Counted from the stretch's first letter, positions 18,966-29,225 are shown. The stretch is 64,000 bases of DNA from Alphaproteobacteria bacterium (GCA_024743215.1 JANSWZ010000001.1:248001-312000); one strand, 5' to 3'. Translations and numbers: made by a program. Notes: generated from the letters alone by a model not told the origin.

Positions 18966-20627
18966 TTGACGCTGTTGCTTCAAGGAAAGCGATTAATTCT
19001 GTTCATTGGTTTCGCTGCGATGTGTGTCGCAGTGCCTGTTTTTCTTGTCTTTTTGCTGCACCAGACAGCTCGGGATCGTGAAGTCGATAGGGTCATGGAG
19101 CGCCTGCGGTTTGATTTGGACACTCAGGTAGAAATTGTCCTGGAGGATGCCTTCAATGCTTTGGATACCTATGATTTTCCAGCATTTGGGACTTGTGATG
19201 GTCTGTCCAGGGAGATTATGCGTAGGCTCGCCTATACCAGCGTCTATGTAAAAGACCTGATGGTTGCAGACCGGAATAACGATGTCATCTGCAATACGTC
19301 CGGCAGTCAGCAGACCATTCGCAGGCGAGCCCAATCCCAAAACCTGGCAGACGGCATACATCAGGTAGAGGCCGTGCAAATCGAATCGGAACAGATCGAA
19401 GCTATCCTGATTTCACGCACATTGGGTGAGAACCGAATCCTTTCTGCGCTTGTTCTTTCCAACTCTCTGGTTGCTGCGCGCAGTCATAAAGCCCTTTTGG
19501 AAGATGGATTTGTATTTTTGTCACTGGTTGATGGAACCGATGTTGGGCGGTATCCCCATTCGGTTCTTTCCGCACCATCAGGGCGGCAACTCACTGATTT
19601 TTCGGTTCTGGAAGGGCCATTGACCAGTTTTCCGTTCGAGTTGAAGGTCTTTGTGTCCAATGACAAATTGTCAGAACCATTGACTGATAGCCCTTTCTGG
19701 ATTTCCGTTTTTGGTGCGTTGGTGTTTGGCACTGCGCTGTGCACAGGGCTTTGCTACATGAGCTTTGCGCAGCCAGCCTCGCTCAATTCTGTTGAGTTGG
19801 CTCTCAGAAACCGGCAATTTGTGGCCAGTTATCAACCGATAGTGAATATCCGAACCGGAGAATTTATCGGCTGCGAGGCCCTGATCCGGTTGCGAAAGCC
19901 TGATGGAACTTTGATTGAGCCGAATGCTTTTATCCAGGATGCTGAGGGATCGGGACTTGCTATTGAAATGACTGTGCTCCTGATGAAACGCATTCGCGCA
20001 GATTTGGAAGAGCTTTATGGGCGCAACCCCTCACTGAAAGTTGGCATCAATCTGTTCAGCGATCATCTGAACCGGTCTGAAACTGTTGCGGAAATTGAAG
20101 AGGTCTTTGGGCCTTCCCAAATTAGGTTCGAGCAATTGACCTTTGAATTAACAGAGCGCCTGCCGGTAGAATCATCCAAAATGGCCAAGAAAGTTATCGC
20201 CAAGATTCAATCGCTTGGCTCTCATGTTGCACTGGATGATGTTGGAACAGGCCATAATGGATTGAAATATCTTATGGAACTTGGTGTGGATATCATCAAG
20301 ATCGATAAGCTGTTTATTGATGGCGTGTCAGATTCAGGGTTTTCCAGAACCATCGTGGACGCACTCATAAAGCTTGCCAAGGAAATGGATATTCTTGTGG
20401 TTGCCGAAGGCATTGAGCGCCTGGATCAAGTCGCGAATTTGAAAGAACTTGGTGTCCATATGGCACAAGGCTATTTTTACTCGAAACCTTTGCCTCCTGA
20501 AGCTTTTTTGGCTTTCATGGACGATGCGCTGTCGAAGCCCGGTTCAAGGGGCAAGCATGATGGTCAGCACCGTCAGGTGCCTCAGTACCTGAAGCTTGTC
20601 AGTAAACATCACCCAGCCACCAGCTAG
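18966..20627 (+). CDS. CSS-motif cyclic-di-GMP phosphodiesterase (membrane-bound EAL protein)
   Basis: The predicted reaction is hydrolysis of c-di-GMP to pGpG. The 553-residue protein has a transmembrane helix at about 10-32, a periplasmic CSS-type sensor, a second helix at about 244-266, and a C-terminal EAL domain. The sensor holds Cys77 (GTCDG) and Cys109 (CNTSG), the pair that forms a redox-sensitive disulfide in enterobacterial CSS phosphodiesterases. The EAL domain looks active: CEALIRL, the metal-binding Asn in KVGINLF, ELTER, DDVGTGHNGL, IKIDK, AEGIE and AQGYF. Translation must begin at a TTG. The one at 18966 touches the AAGGA motif, so the in-frame TTG at 18975, with 9-nt spacing, is more likely. 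A paralogue follows 131 bp downstream. Confidence 0.9.
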   Translation: MTLLLQGKRLILFIGFAAMCVAVPVFLVFLLHQTARDREVDRVMERLRFDLDTQVEIVLEDAFNALDTYDFPAFGTCDGLSREIMRRLAYTSVYVKDLMVADRNNDVICNTSGSQQTIRRRAQSQNLADGIHQVEAVQIESEQIEAILISRTLGENRILSALVLSNSLVAARSHKALLEDGFVFLSLVDGTDVGRYPHSVLSAPSGRQLTDFSVLEGPLTSFPFELKVFVSNDKLSEPLTDSPFWISVFGALVFGTALCTGLCYMSFAQPASLNSVELALRNRQFVASYQPIVNIRTGEFIGCEALIRLRKPDGTLIEPNAFIQDAEGSGLAIEMTVLLMKRIRADLEELYGRNPSLKVGINLFSDHLNRSETVAEIEEVFGPSQIRFEQLTFELTERLPVESSKMAKKVIAKIQSLGSHVALDDVGTGHNGLKYLMELGVDIIKIDKLFIDGVSDSGFSRTIVDALIKLAKEMDILVVAEGIERLDQVANLKELGVHMAQGYFYSKPLPPEAFLAFMDDALSKPGSRGKHDGQHRQVPQYLKLVSKHHPATS

Positions 20628-20758
20628 GCTCCGGACCCCCGTGCGCTGATTATCTGATGACAAAATGCAATTTGCTGAGCGCCCAAAAGGTGAATTTCAC
20701 TTTTCAGTAAGCATACGTTTACGAGCATTCGCGTAGAATACTCGGAACAAGCATCGGA

Positions 20759-22498
20759 TTGGATGAATTGAGATTCTTTAAGCGCATAAGACGGCGACTG
20801 TTTATCAGTCTTGCGGCTGTGGCCATTTTTGCTGCAATCGCGCTGTTCATCTATGCTCGAACGAGTGCCAGTCTGCAGGAAAGGGCTCAGGTAAACCTGA
20901 ACCGGGAACTGGTGGCAACCAGCGAAGCGCTTGTCGCCACATTTGACCGGAAAGTCACTGAGGTCATAAGCAAGGTCGATCAATCAGGTCTGGAAAAAAT
21001 GGAGGGCTGCACGCCCGGTTTTTTCGGTGTCAGCCGCTTTTTGGTTGGCTCTCTGGATCATGTTCAGGACATTGGTTTCATTTCATCTGATGGCACCATG
21101 CAGTGCTCAGCATTGCGGCCAAATCGCCCGGTCGAAGGTTTTCTGCGGGCCTGGGATCTGGATACCCCTGCTTTCACGCTTGCTGTTCTGGAAGATGTTC
21201 AACTCGAGCGCAGACCTTTGGTGTTGATCATCAACAAGGGACTGAACCATCGGTTTGTTGTCCGGTTTGCCCCGACACTCTTACCTGCCTCTATCAGTTC
21301 AACACCCATCAGGCCTTATCTTTCCTACGATGCAATGTTGACGAGTGGTGATCGATGGATTTTTGTCCATTTTGCCAATATGCGCAAAACCCAAGTGGCG
21401 TCGATCACGCGACAGGCCTTCGATCTGCGCGACTTGCCAGAACGCCTCAGCCATTCAGCGCAATCTGAAAAATTTCCGATTGTGATGTCTGTGTCGGCCG
21501 ATGCGGAAGCGCTTCTGGTACTTTATGATCGACTGGGCAATGGAATTTTGCCTTTGGGAATGTCGGCTGGTGCCGTGATTTTCATCTTGTTGTTGATCAT
21601 AGGTTGGCGTTCGGGACGATCAGAATCCGATCACGCCACGGTATTCGATGAAGGTGAGTTTCTTGCCTATTACCAACCTGTTGTCGATATGGGCAATGGC
21701 AGCATTTTAGGCTGTGAGGTCTTGCTGCGTTTCAGGACCAAGGATGGCCGGCTGATTCAACCGGCGTCTTTTATCGCCTATGCAGAAGCCACGGGCGTGA
21801 TCATGGAAATTACCCGAAATCTGCTGTCACGTGTAGCTTCGGAACTGGATCAGCTTTCAAACGAATTTGGACACCTGAAAATTGGCATCAATCTGACGGG
21901 AAAACATTTTGAGGACATGGTGGTTGTTGACGAAATTCAGGAGGCGTTTGGCAAAAGTCACACATCTTTCCAGCAACTGGTCTTTGAACTGACAGAGCGT
22001 CATCCGGTTCAGGATTTTGAGATGGCCAGAATGGTAATTTCAGGGATTCAGGAATTGGGCGCAAGTGTGGCGTTGGATGATGCCGGCACCGGCCATGGCG
22101 GATTTTCTTATCTGCAGAAGCTCGGGCTTGATGTGATCAAGATTGATAAGATGTTTGTCGATAGTTTTGGTGAAGATGTCACCACCATGACAATCATCGA
22201 TATTATCGTTGAATTGGCCAAGAGTCTGGATATGGGCATTATCGCCGAAGGAGTGGAGAACCAGGAACAGGTGAACTCCTTGCGCAAACTCGGTATTTCA
22301 GCGGCCCAGGGCTATTTCTTCTCGCCACCGCTGCCTCCTGAGAAATATATTGAACTGGTCCGGCAAAGCGAAGCTGCCGACGACAAGTTTTCCTTGTTTG
22401 AAGCAACTCGGATTTCACCGACTAAGGATCTGCGATCTGCCAGCATTTCCAACACTGACCAGGAGCCAGGATTGCGCCAATTGGCCAAAGCTTCCTAG
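20759..22498 (+). CDS. CSS-motif cyclic-di-GMP phosphodiesterase, second copy
   Basis: This is a tandem paralogue of the preceding gene with the same architecture: N-terminal helix (about 13-33), periplasmic sensor with Cys84 (EGCTPG) and Cys116 (QCSALRPNRP), second helix (about 264-282), and a cytoplasmic EAL domain. The two cysteines are 32 residues apart, exactly as in the upstream protein. The signature reads EVL (320-322) instead of EAL, keeping the metal-binding Glu; KIGINLT, ELTER, DDAGTGHGGF, IKIDK, AEGVEN and AQGYF are all present, so activity is expected. No ATG is available near the start. TTG at 20759 or 20768 must be used, and the Shine-Dalgarno is weak, suggesting low expression. 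Confidence 0.9.
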   Translation: MDELRFFKRIRRRLFISLAAVAIFAAIALFIYARTSASLQERAQVNLNRELVATSEALVATFDRKVTEVISKVDQSGLEKMEGCTPGFFGVSRFLVGSLDHVQDIGFISSDGTMQCSALRPNRPVEGFLRAWDLDTPAFTLAVLEDVQLERRPLVLIINKGLNHRFVVRFAPTLLPASISSTPIRPYLSYDAMLTSGDRWIFVHFANMRKTQVASITRQAFDLRDLPERLSHSAQSEKFPIVMSVSADAEALLVLYDRLGNGILPLGMSAGAVIFILLLIIGWRSGRSESDHATVFDEGEFLAYYQPVVDMGNGSILGCEVLLRFRTKDGRLIQPASFIAYAEATGVIMEITRNLLSRVASELDQLSNEFGHLKIGINLTGKHFEDMVVVDEIQEAFGKSHTSFQQLVFELTERHPVQDFEMARMVISGIQELGASVALDDAGTGHGGFSYLQKLGLDVIKIDKMFVDSFGEDVTTMTIIDIIVELAKSLDMGIIAEGVENQEQVNSLRKLGISAAQGYFFSPPLPPEKYIELVRQSEAADDKFSLFEATRISPTKDLRSASISNTDQEPGLRQLAKAS

Positions 22499-22653
22499 GC
22501 AGGCTCACGTCAGAGGACAGTGCCACCGTTGAATACGGTTTTCCATCGGAATTGAAAGCTTTGGCGCCTATTTGTTTTGTCGATGCCCAAAATCGGTGCA
22601 TAACAGATTCATGAATTTCCGCCTGATTGCACGAGCCTTATAGGGAACACACA

Positions 22654-24963
22654 ATGGCTGATGGGGACACCTCCAAGGATACACGATCCGCAAATGATGA
22701 CTTTGATCAGAATGCTCTTTTTTATCACGAATTTCCAAAGCCAGGTAAGCTCGAAGTAAGGGCGACAAAACCACTCGGCAATCAAAGAGATTTGGCGCTG
22801 GCCTATTCTCCCGGTGTGGCAGCGCCCTGTCTGGCCATCGAGCAGGATCCGGCTCTGGCGTATAATTACACCGCAAGAGGCAATCTTGTGGGTGTCATTT
22901 CCAATGGAACGGCTGTTCTGGGCTTGGGAGCCATTGGTCCACTTGCATCCAAACCGGTCATGGAAGGCAAGGCAGTTCTCTTCAAGAAGTTCGCCGGAAT
23001 TGATGTGTTTGACATTGAAGTTGACGAAACCGGGGTTGACCAATTCGTCAATGTGGTGCGCGCACTGGAACCAACCTTTGGCGGTATAAACCTTGAAGAT
23101 ATCAAGGCGCCGGAGTGTTTTCAGATTGAACGTGCTTTGCGCGAGAAAATGAACATTCCCGTGTTTCACGATGATCAGCATGGCACGGCCATTATTGTGG
23201 GCGCCGCTGTGCTGAATGGGGTGGAGCTTGCGGGCAAGAAGCTTGAGGAAATCAAGGTTGTGGCGTCCGGTGCGGGAGCTGCGGCTCTGGCTTGCCTCAA
23301 TATGCTGGTATCGCTTGGTGTTCAAAGACAAAACATCTGGGTTACCGATATTGAAGGCGTCGTCTATGAGGGTCGTGAGGCGCTGATGGATGAGTGGAAA
23401 GGCATCTTTGCGCAGAAGACTGACCTTCGTACTTTGAGCGATGTCATTGAAGGGGCGGATGTCTTTCTGGGGCTGTCTGCGAGCGGTGTTCTGAAACAGC
23501 AAATGGTAAAGCGTATGGCGGCACAACCGCTGATCATGGCTCTTGCCAATCCCAATCCTGAAATTATGCCGGAAGACGCTCTGGAAGCCCGGCCGGATGC
23601 GATGATCTGTACTGGTCGATCCGATTATTCCAATCAAGTCAATAATGTGCTGTGTTTCCCTTATATTTTCAGGGGCGCGCTGGATGTGGGTGCGACCACC
23701 ATTAATGAGGATATGAAACACGCTGCCGTGCGCGCGATCGCCGCATTGGCCCGAGAAGAGCCAACCGAGGTTGTGGCTCAGGCCTATGGCGGAACCTCTC
23801 ACACATTTGGTCCCCAATATCTGATTCCATCTCCATTTGATCAGCGCCTGATTATTCGCATTGCGCCAGCGGTTGCGAAAGCGGCGATGGATTCCGGTGT
23901 CTCAACGCGGCCGATCGATGACATGAGGGCGTATCGGGATCGTCTGAGCCAGTTTGTTTTCAAATCCGGTTTGTTGATGAAGCCGATTTTCGCCGAGGCT
24001 CAAAAGAATTTGAGCCGGATTATCTTTGCAGATGGCGAAGATGAGCGCATTCTTCGCGCGGCACAGGTTCTTGTGGAAGATGCTATTGCAATTCCCATTC
24101 TGATTGGTCGTCCCAGCGTTATGGATAGCCGTGCCGAGCGCTTTGGTTTGAGATTCCGCCCAGGCCAGGACTGCGAGATCATCAACCCCGAAGATGATCC
24201 GCGCTATCGCGATTATGTTGATCTGTTTTTCTCCAAGGTTGGCCGCAAGGGTGTCAACAATGATGCAGCGCGCACGATTGTTCGTACCAATAACACCGTT
24301 ATTGCGGCGCTTGCCCTTGAACGCGGTGACGCTGATGCAATGATTTGCGGTTTGGAAGGCCGTTATGACAAGCATGTTCGTGATATTCGCAATATCATTG
24401 GGTTGAAGAAGGGCGCTTACGACTATTCAAGTCTCAGCCTTCTTATCAATGGCAGCGGCGGATATTTTCTGACCGACACCTATGTGACCGAAGATCCGTC
24501 ACCTGATGAAATTGCTCAGATGACCATAATGGCCGCGCATCATATCCGCCAATTCGGTATCGATCCCAAGGCAGCCCTTTTGTCCCATTCCAATTTTGGA
24601 TCGCGGGATACTGCAACCGCCAAGAAGATGCGGGATGCCCTAAGTGTTCTGCGGGGCTTGAACGTCGATTTTGAGGTTGATGGCGAGATGCATGGCGATG
24701 CGGCCTTGTCTGCTGTGATGCGGGAAAAGGCAATGCCAGGAAGTCCGCTGAAGGGGGATGCCAATCTTCTCGTTTTCCCGACACTTGATGCCGCAAACAT
24801 TGCACTTAATCTGCTGAAGACAATGACGGATGCTCTTCATGTCGGCCCAATTCTTCTGGGATGTGCGAAGTCAGCTCACATTGTCACACCTTCGGTAACT
24901 TCACGCGGTATCGTCAACATATCTGCCCTGGCAGCGGTTGAAGCGAATTCCGATCCGGCATAG
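22654..24963 (+). CDS. maeB: NADP-dependent malic enzyme with phosphotransacetylase-like domain
   Basis: Oxidative decarboxylation of malate to pyruvate, supplying NADPH and pyruvate. The 769-residue protein is the large two-domain form. The malic enzyme part (about 1-430) has [32 protein letters not shown], the dinucleotide-binding [14 protein letters not shown] and ALANPNPEI. The C-terminal part (about 440-769) resembles phosphate acetyltransferase ([45 protein letters not shown]). In characterised homologues that domain is regulatory, binding acetyl-CoA. The ATG at 22654 follows AGGGA; the TTG at 22627 would add nine residues. Cofactor preference for NADP is inferred from the family. Confidence 0.94.
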   Translation: MADGDTSKDTRSANDDFDQNALFYHEFPKPGKLEVRATKPLGNQRDLALAYSPGVAAPCLAIEQDPALAYNYTARGNLVGVISNGTAVLGLGAIGPLASKPVMEGKAVLFKKFAGIDVFDIEVDETGVDQFVNVVRALEPTFGGINLEDIKAPECFQIERALREKMNIPVFHDDQHGTAIIVGAAVLNGVELAGKKLEEIKVVASGAGAAALACLNMLVSLGVQRQNIWVTDIEGVVYEGREALMDEWKGIFAQKTDLRTLSDVIEGADVFLGLSASGVLKQQMVKRMAAQPLIMALANPNPEIMPEDALEARPDAMICTGRSDYSNQVNNVLCFPYIFRGALDVGATTINEDMKHAAVRAIAALAREEPTEVVAQAYGGTSHTFGPQYLIPSPFDQRLIIRIAPAVAKAAMDSGVSTRPIDDMRAYRDRLSQFVFKSGLLMKPIFAEAQKNLSRIIFADGEDERILRAAQVLVEDAIAIPILIGRPSVMDSRAERFGLRFRPGQDCEIINPEDDPRYRDYVDLFFSKVGRKGVNNDAARTIVRTNNTVIAALALERGDADAMICGLEGRYDKHVRDIRNIIGLKKGAYDYSSLSLLINGSGGYFLTDTYVTEDPSPDEIAQMTIMAAHHIRQFGIDPKAALLSHSNFGSRDTATAKKMRDALSVLRGLNVDFEVDGEMHGDAALSAVMREKAMPGSPLKGDANLLVFPTLDAANIALNLLKTMTDALHVGPILLGCAKSAHIVTPSVTSRGIVNISALAAVEANSDPA

Positions 24964-25006
24964 TGCCTGAGCTAGAACACGAGCGCCCTCAATATCTGGA
25001 GCATAC

Positions 25007-26509
25007 ATGATTGACAAACCGGACATGGACTGGAGCGATCTTTTACTGATGCCCGAGCCGATGAGCACCATGGTAACCATGGATGTTGACGAGGCTGTTG
25101 ATCGTTTGGTGGAAATCTATGAACGCAACTCCGGTTTCATCCAGACCCATTTCCGGCAATTGCTGGACAGTGGTGTGCCACAAGGCCGGGTGAGGGCGTG
25201 TTACCCGTTTGCTCGGCTGACCACGACTCGTTATACGCGGCCAGACTCCCGCTCGTCATATGGTTTTGTGGCCGGGCCTGGCACCTATCAAACCACGCTG
25301 AGCAGACCGGACCTTTTTCGCATTTACCTGATTGAGCAATTCGGCAAGCTGATTGATAGCCATGGAGTTGGAATTGAAATCGGCGAAAGTGATTCACCGA
25401 TTCCTCTGCATTTCGCCTTTCCCGAAGGCATGCATGTGGAAGGCGGATTGTCTCAGCGGCTCGATGTTCAACTGCGTGAAGTTTTCGACGTGCCGGATTT
25501 GGCCGTTACCGATGATGCTATTGCAAATGGTGAGCATGAAACGCTGCCCGGTGAGCCGATGCCGCTTGCGGCTTTTCCTGCGCAGCGGGTGGATTATTCG
25601 TTGCATCGTTTGGCGCATTACACAGCAACCAGTCCGACCCATTTCCAGAATTTTGTTTTGTTTACAAACTACCAATTCTATATCGACGAGTTTTGTGCTC
25701 TTGCCCATGAGATGATGAGAAGCGGTGAGGGGGAATATGACTGTTTTGTGGAACCTGGCAATGTGATTACCAAAATGGGCTATGATGAGCCGTGTGAGGG
25801 AACTGCCCCTGCGCGCTTGCCGCAAATGCCCGCCTACCATCTGTGTCGCAAAGGACATAGCGGAATTACCATGGTCAATATTGGTGTCGGTCCGTCCAAC
25901 GCCAAAACCATTACTGATCATATTGCTGTGCTAAGACCTGCGGCCTGGCTGATGCTGGGACACTGCGCAGGCTTGCGCAATTCACAGCGGCTAGGCGATT
26001 ATGTTTTGGCTCATGGCTATGTTCGGGAAGACCATGTTCTGGACGCAGACTTGCCGACCTGGGTTCCAATTCCACCGCTGGCAGAGGTGCAGGTAGCACT
26101 GGAGCAGGCTGTGGCAGAAGTCACAGGATTGACCGGCTATGAACTGAAGAGCGTCATGCGTACCGGCACAGTGGCAACCATTGACAATCGTAATTGGGAA
26201 TTACGGGATCATAGGGAACCCGTGCAACGTTTTTCTCAGTCGCGGGCCATTGCGCTGGATATGGAAAGTGCAACCATTGCAGCCAACGGGTTTCGGTTTC
26301 GTGTGCCTTATGGAACGCTGCTTTGCGTCTCAGACAAGCCGTTGCATGGCGAGTTAAAGCTTCCTGGGATGGCCAGCGATTTTTATAAGCGACAAGTTGC
26401 CCAGCATTTGAAAATCGGTATTCGGGCTGTGGAGAAAATGCGTGAGATGCCCGCAGAAAGACTTCATAGCCGTAAGCTCAGAAGCTTTGCAGAAACAGCA
26501 TTTCAGTGA
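25007..26509 (+). CDS. amn: AMP nucleosidase
   Basis: Hydrolyses AMP to adenine and ribose 5-phosphate, helping to set adenylate pools. The 500-residue product has the N-terminal Amn-specific domain (about 15-180, including RACYPFARLTTTRYTRPDSR and GFVAGPGTYQTTL) and a C-terminal nucleoside-phosphorylase fold (about 280-470). The latter includes TMVNIGVGPSNAKTITDHIA, LRPAAWLMLGHCAGLR, and the catalytic region ALDMESATIAANG followed by LCVSDKPLHGELK. It is 43 bp downstream of maeB and is followed by a bidirectional terminator. Confidence 0.95.
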   Translation: MIDKPDMDWSDLLLMPEPMSTMVTMDVDEAVDRLVEIYERNSGFIQTHFRQLLDSGVPQGRVRACYPFARLTTTRYTRPDSRSSYGFVAGPGTYQTTLSRPDLFRIYLIEQFGKLIDSHGVGIEIGESDSPIPLHFAFPEGMHVEGGLSQRLDVQLREVFDVPDLAVTDDAIANGEHETLPGEPMPLAAFPAQRVDYSLHRLAHYTATSPTHFQNFVLFTNYQFYIDEFCALAHEMMRSGEGEYDCFVEPGNVITKMGYDEPCEGTAPARLPQMPAYHLCRKGHSGITMVNIGVGPSNAKTITDHIAVLRPAAWLMLGHCAGLRNSQRLGDYVLAHGYVREDHVLDADLPTWVPIPPLAEVQVALEQAVAEVTGLTGYELKSVMRTGTVATIDNRNWELRDHREPVQRFSQSRAIALDMESATIAANGFRFRVPYGTLLCVSDKPLHGELKLPGMASDFYKRQVAQHLKIGIRAVEKMREMPAERLHSRKLRSFAETAFQ

Positions 26510-26543
26510 GTTGAGCCTGATCCGCTATTGCTGAAGCAGATAC

Positions 26544-26576
26544 AAAAACCCCGACGAAATTCGCCGGGGTTTTTTG
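26544..26576. terminator. Bidirectional terminator between amn and rne
   Basis: AAAAACCCCG pairs with CGGGGTTTTT; the stem continues through CGAA/TTCG after one mismatch. A T-tract follows on the plus strand and the matching A-run supplies one on the minus strand. It sits exactly between the convergent ends of amn and rne, abutting the rne stop codon. Confidence 0.88.
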
Positions 26577-29225
26577 TTACTTGCGGCGCCACCATCCGCT
26601 GCGCTTCGGTGCAGCAGGTTCTGGCGTTGGCGGCTCTGGTGCCAGTTCGACTGCTGGTACAGCATTGCTTTCCGCGACCAGTTCTGTTGGCACTTCCAGT
26701 GCAGCGACTGGTTCCGGTTCAACCGGGCTCTCTATGATCGGCTCAGCGGCACCATTTGCCATGTCTTCGGGCAGGACTTCTGCGACTGCTGGAGCCGTTT
26801 CATCCTGTGAAGTCTCAACTGGAACCTCTGTGTCAGGCACTGCGTCGACAACTGTGTCTGCTTTCTTGGCCCTTGGCTTGCGCGTTCTCCGGCGCTTTGG
26901 TTTTTCAACCACTTCTTCTTCCGCCGTAACGGCATCTTCGTGTGGCGTCTCTTGCGCTACACCATCCGCCGGTTCTACGGACTCTTCTGCCGCTGCGGAT
27001 ACTTCAGCACTGTCAGCTTCGACGGTTTCTGATTGTGCCTCAGCTTCTGTATTTTCTTCCGTATCACCGCGTTTGCGACGGTTGCGTCGCCCGCCACGTT
27101 TACCACGACGGCGTTTTCTCGGCTGGCCATCGCCCTCTTCGCCGTCTTCACTTTCGTCAGCGGCGTCTTCGTTGACATCACTTGCTTCCGATGTCTCCTC
27201 AGAGGCTTCCGTGTCATCAGCGCTTGCGGATGCTTCCTGCTGGCCGTTCTGATCGGAGTTACCACCGCGCTTGCGCCGACGCCGACGCCGTTTGCGCTTT
27301 GGTTCTTCTTCCTGGTCGGGTTCTTCTGCGACTGCTTCTGCTTCCAGCTCGTCGTTTTCTTCAACAGGCTCGATACTGTCGACGCTGACAAGGGCGGTTC
27401 TGTCTACAGGCCGTGCCCGTGCTTCCGCACGTTCGCCTTTTTCAAGGGTAAAGCCCTGCATAGTGACAGAATTGTCGGCCTCGACAGTCACCTGCACCCC
27501 AAACCGTGCCTCGAGCTCTGCAAGATTGCTGCGCTTCTGGTTGAGAATGTAAAGGGCGACTTCTGTGCGCACTTTTACCGCAACGTTGTTGTTTGAATGC
27601 TTCGCCAGATGGTCTTCCAGACCGCGCAACACCTGCAAAGAAATCGAGGCGGGGGAACGAACATATCCGGTTCCCTCACAATGTTCGCAGATTACGGTCG
27701 TGCTTTCCAACACGCCCGTCCGAATGCGCTGGCGCGACATCTCCATCAATCCAAACGGTGAAATGCGTCCTACCTGAATACGCGCACGGTCGGACTTGAG
27801 GCAATCTTTCAACTTGCGTTCAACAGCATTATTGTTGCGACGTTCATCCATGTCGATGAAATCAATCACAATCAATCCAGCAAGATCTCGAAGACGCAAT
27901 TGACGTGCAACTTCTTCTGCAGCTTCCAGATTGGTCTGGACCGCGGTGTCCTCAATGTTGTGCTCACGGGTGGATTTGCCCGAGTTCACATCAACGGACA
28001 CAAGTGCTTCCGTTGGGTTGATAACCAGATAGCCACCGGATTTCAGGGTGACTTGAGGGGAGAACATGGCATCCAGCTGAGGTTCAATTCCGAAAGCCGA
28101 AAACAGGGATTTCTCGGTTTTATAGAGTTTGACGTTTTTCGCGTGGCTGGGCATCAACATCTTCATGAAGTCTTTCGCTTCACGATAGCCTGCATCACCG
28201 GCAACCTGAATTTCGTCTATGTCCTTGCTGTAAAGATCACGGATAGAACGTTTGACGAGGCTGCCTTCTTCATAGACCAGGCACGGCGCACTGGATTGCA
28301 ATGTCAGCGTGCGGACATTTTCCCACAAGCGCAGCAGGTATTCAAAATCCCGTTTGATTTCCGGTTTTGTCCGGTTTGCACCGGCAGTGCGCAGGATTAC
28401 GCCCATTCCTGGAGCGACTTCCAATGAATTCGCGACTGTTTTCAGACGTTTACGATCTGCAGGATTGGTGATTTTGCGGGAAATACCGCCCCCACGCGCC
28501 GTATTGGGCATCAAAACAGAGTAGCGACCGGCCAATGACAAATATGTTGTCATTGCAGCACCCTTGTTGCCACGTTCTTCCTTGACGACTTGAACCAGCA
28601 AAACCTGACGTCGTTTGATGACTTCCTGAATTTTGTATTGGCGGCGGCGAGGACGACGGCGTTCGGGAACTTCTTCCAGAGCATCCTCTGCGCCAACTAT
28701 TTCAACGCGTGGCGTATCTTCAGAATCACCATTACCGGCAGCTTCATCTGAATCTGTGTCCGCTTGTTCGTCTGCGGAGACTTCCTGACTTATGCTGTCA
28801 TCTGGTTCTGCAGCCTCTGCGATTATTTCACCGGTTGGCTCGCTTGAGTTGTCGTCAGGCTGATTGGATTCATCGTCTGACTGAGCTTCGGAAGCGCCAT
28901 CAATATCTGAGTCGCCGCTTTCCTTTGCTTCAATTTCATCGGCCGCTTCCTCATCCAGAAGTGCCTGACGGTCCGCTATCGGAATTTGATAATAGTCGGG
29001 ATGTATCTCGCTGAATGCAAGGAAACCGTGGCGGTTACCGCCATAGTCCACAAAAGCGGCCTGAAGTGATGGCTCTACTCGTGTAACTTTTGCGAGATAG
29101 ATATTTCCCCTTAATTGAACTCTGTTTGCAGCTTCAAAGTCGAACTCTTCAACTTTGTTGCCCTTGACGACTGCCACCCGGGTTTCTTCCGGTTGGGAGG
29201 CATCGATAAGCATTTTATTTGCCAT
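26577..29225 (-). CDS. rne: Ribonuclease E
   Basis: This is the main endonuclease of mRNA decay and rRNA/tRNA processing and the degradosome scaffold. The 882-residue protein begins MANKMLIDASQPEETRVAVV and has an S1 domain interrupted by a roughly 100-residue acidic insert (about 90-190). The 5'-sensor and DNase I-like domains follow. Catalytic Asp412 (VDVNSGK) and Asp455 (IDFIDMD) and the Zn-link CEHC (Cys513, Cys516) are visible. The C-terminal half is disordered: Arg-rich blocks (KRKRRRRRRK, RKRRRGKRGGRRNRRKR) alternate with acidic and Ala/Pro/Val-rich stretches, ending RSGWWRRK. The start at 29223-29225 has GGAG upstream; the reading from 29255 uses a non-ATG codon. A long leader precedes it. 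Confidence 0.96.
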   Translation of the reverse strand: MANKMLIDASQPEETRVAVVKGNKVEEFDFEAANRVQLRGNIYLAKVTRVEPSLQAAFVDYGGNRHGFLAFSEIHPDYYQIPIADRQALLDEEAADEIEAKESGDSDIDGASEAQSDDESNQPDDNSSEPTGEIIAEAAEPDDSISQEVSADEQADTDSDEAAGNGDSEDTPRVEIVGAEDALEEVPERRRPRRRQYKIQEVIKRRQVLLVQVVKEERGNKGAAMTTYLSLAGRYSVLMPNTARGGGISRKITNPADRKRLKTVANSLEVAPGMGVILRTAGANRTKPEIKRDFEYLLRLWENVRTLTLQSSAPCLVYEEGSLVKRSIRDLYSKDIDEIQVAGDAGYREAKDFMKMLMPSHAKNVKLYKTEKSLFSAFGIEPQLDAMFSPQVTLKSGGYLVINPTEALVSVDVNSGKSTREHNIEDTAVQTNLEAAEEVARQLRLRDLAGLIVIDFIDMDERRNNNAVERKLKDCLKSDRARIQVGRISPFGLMEMSRQRIRTGVLESTTVICEHCEGTGYVRSPASISLQVLRGLEDHLAKHSNNNVAVKVRTEVALYILNQKRSNLAELEARFGVQVTVEADNSVTMQGFTLEKGERAEARARPVDRTALVSVDSIEPVEENDELEAEAVAEEPDQEEEPKRKRRRRRRKRGGNSDQNGQQEASASADDTEASEETSEASDVNEDAADESEDGEEGDGQPRKRRRGKRGGRRNRRKRGDTEENTEAEAQSETVEADSAEVSAAAEESVEPADGVAQETPHEDAVTAEEEVVEKPKRRRTRKPRAKKADTVVDAVPDTEVPVETSQDETAPAVAEVLPEDMANGAAEPIIESPVEPEPVAALEVPTELVAESNAVPAVELAPEPPTPEPAAPKRSGWWRRK

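Noticed and set aside
22609-23817. A 402-codon minus-strand reading frame
   Set aside because: It is antisense to the malic enzyme, whose motifs are unmistakable; the antisense product is His/Arg/Ile-rich without any domain.
26581-27252. A 223-codon plus-strand reading frame rich in Ser, Ala and Thr
   Set aside because: It lies antisense to the low-complexity C-terminal part of RNase E and mirrors the GAA/GCA-rich codons there; there is no Shine-Dalgarno and no family.
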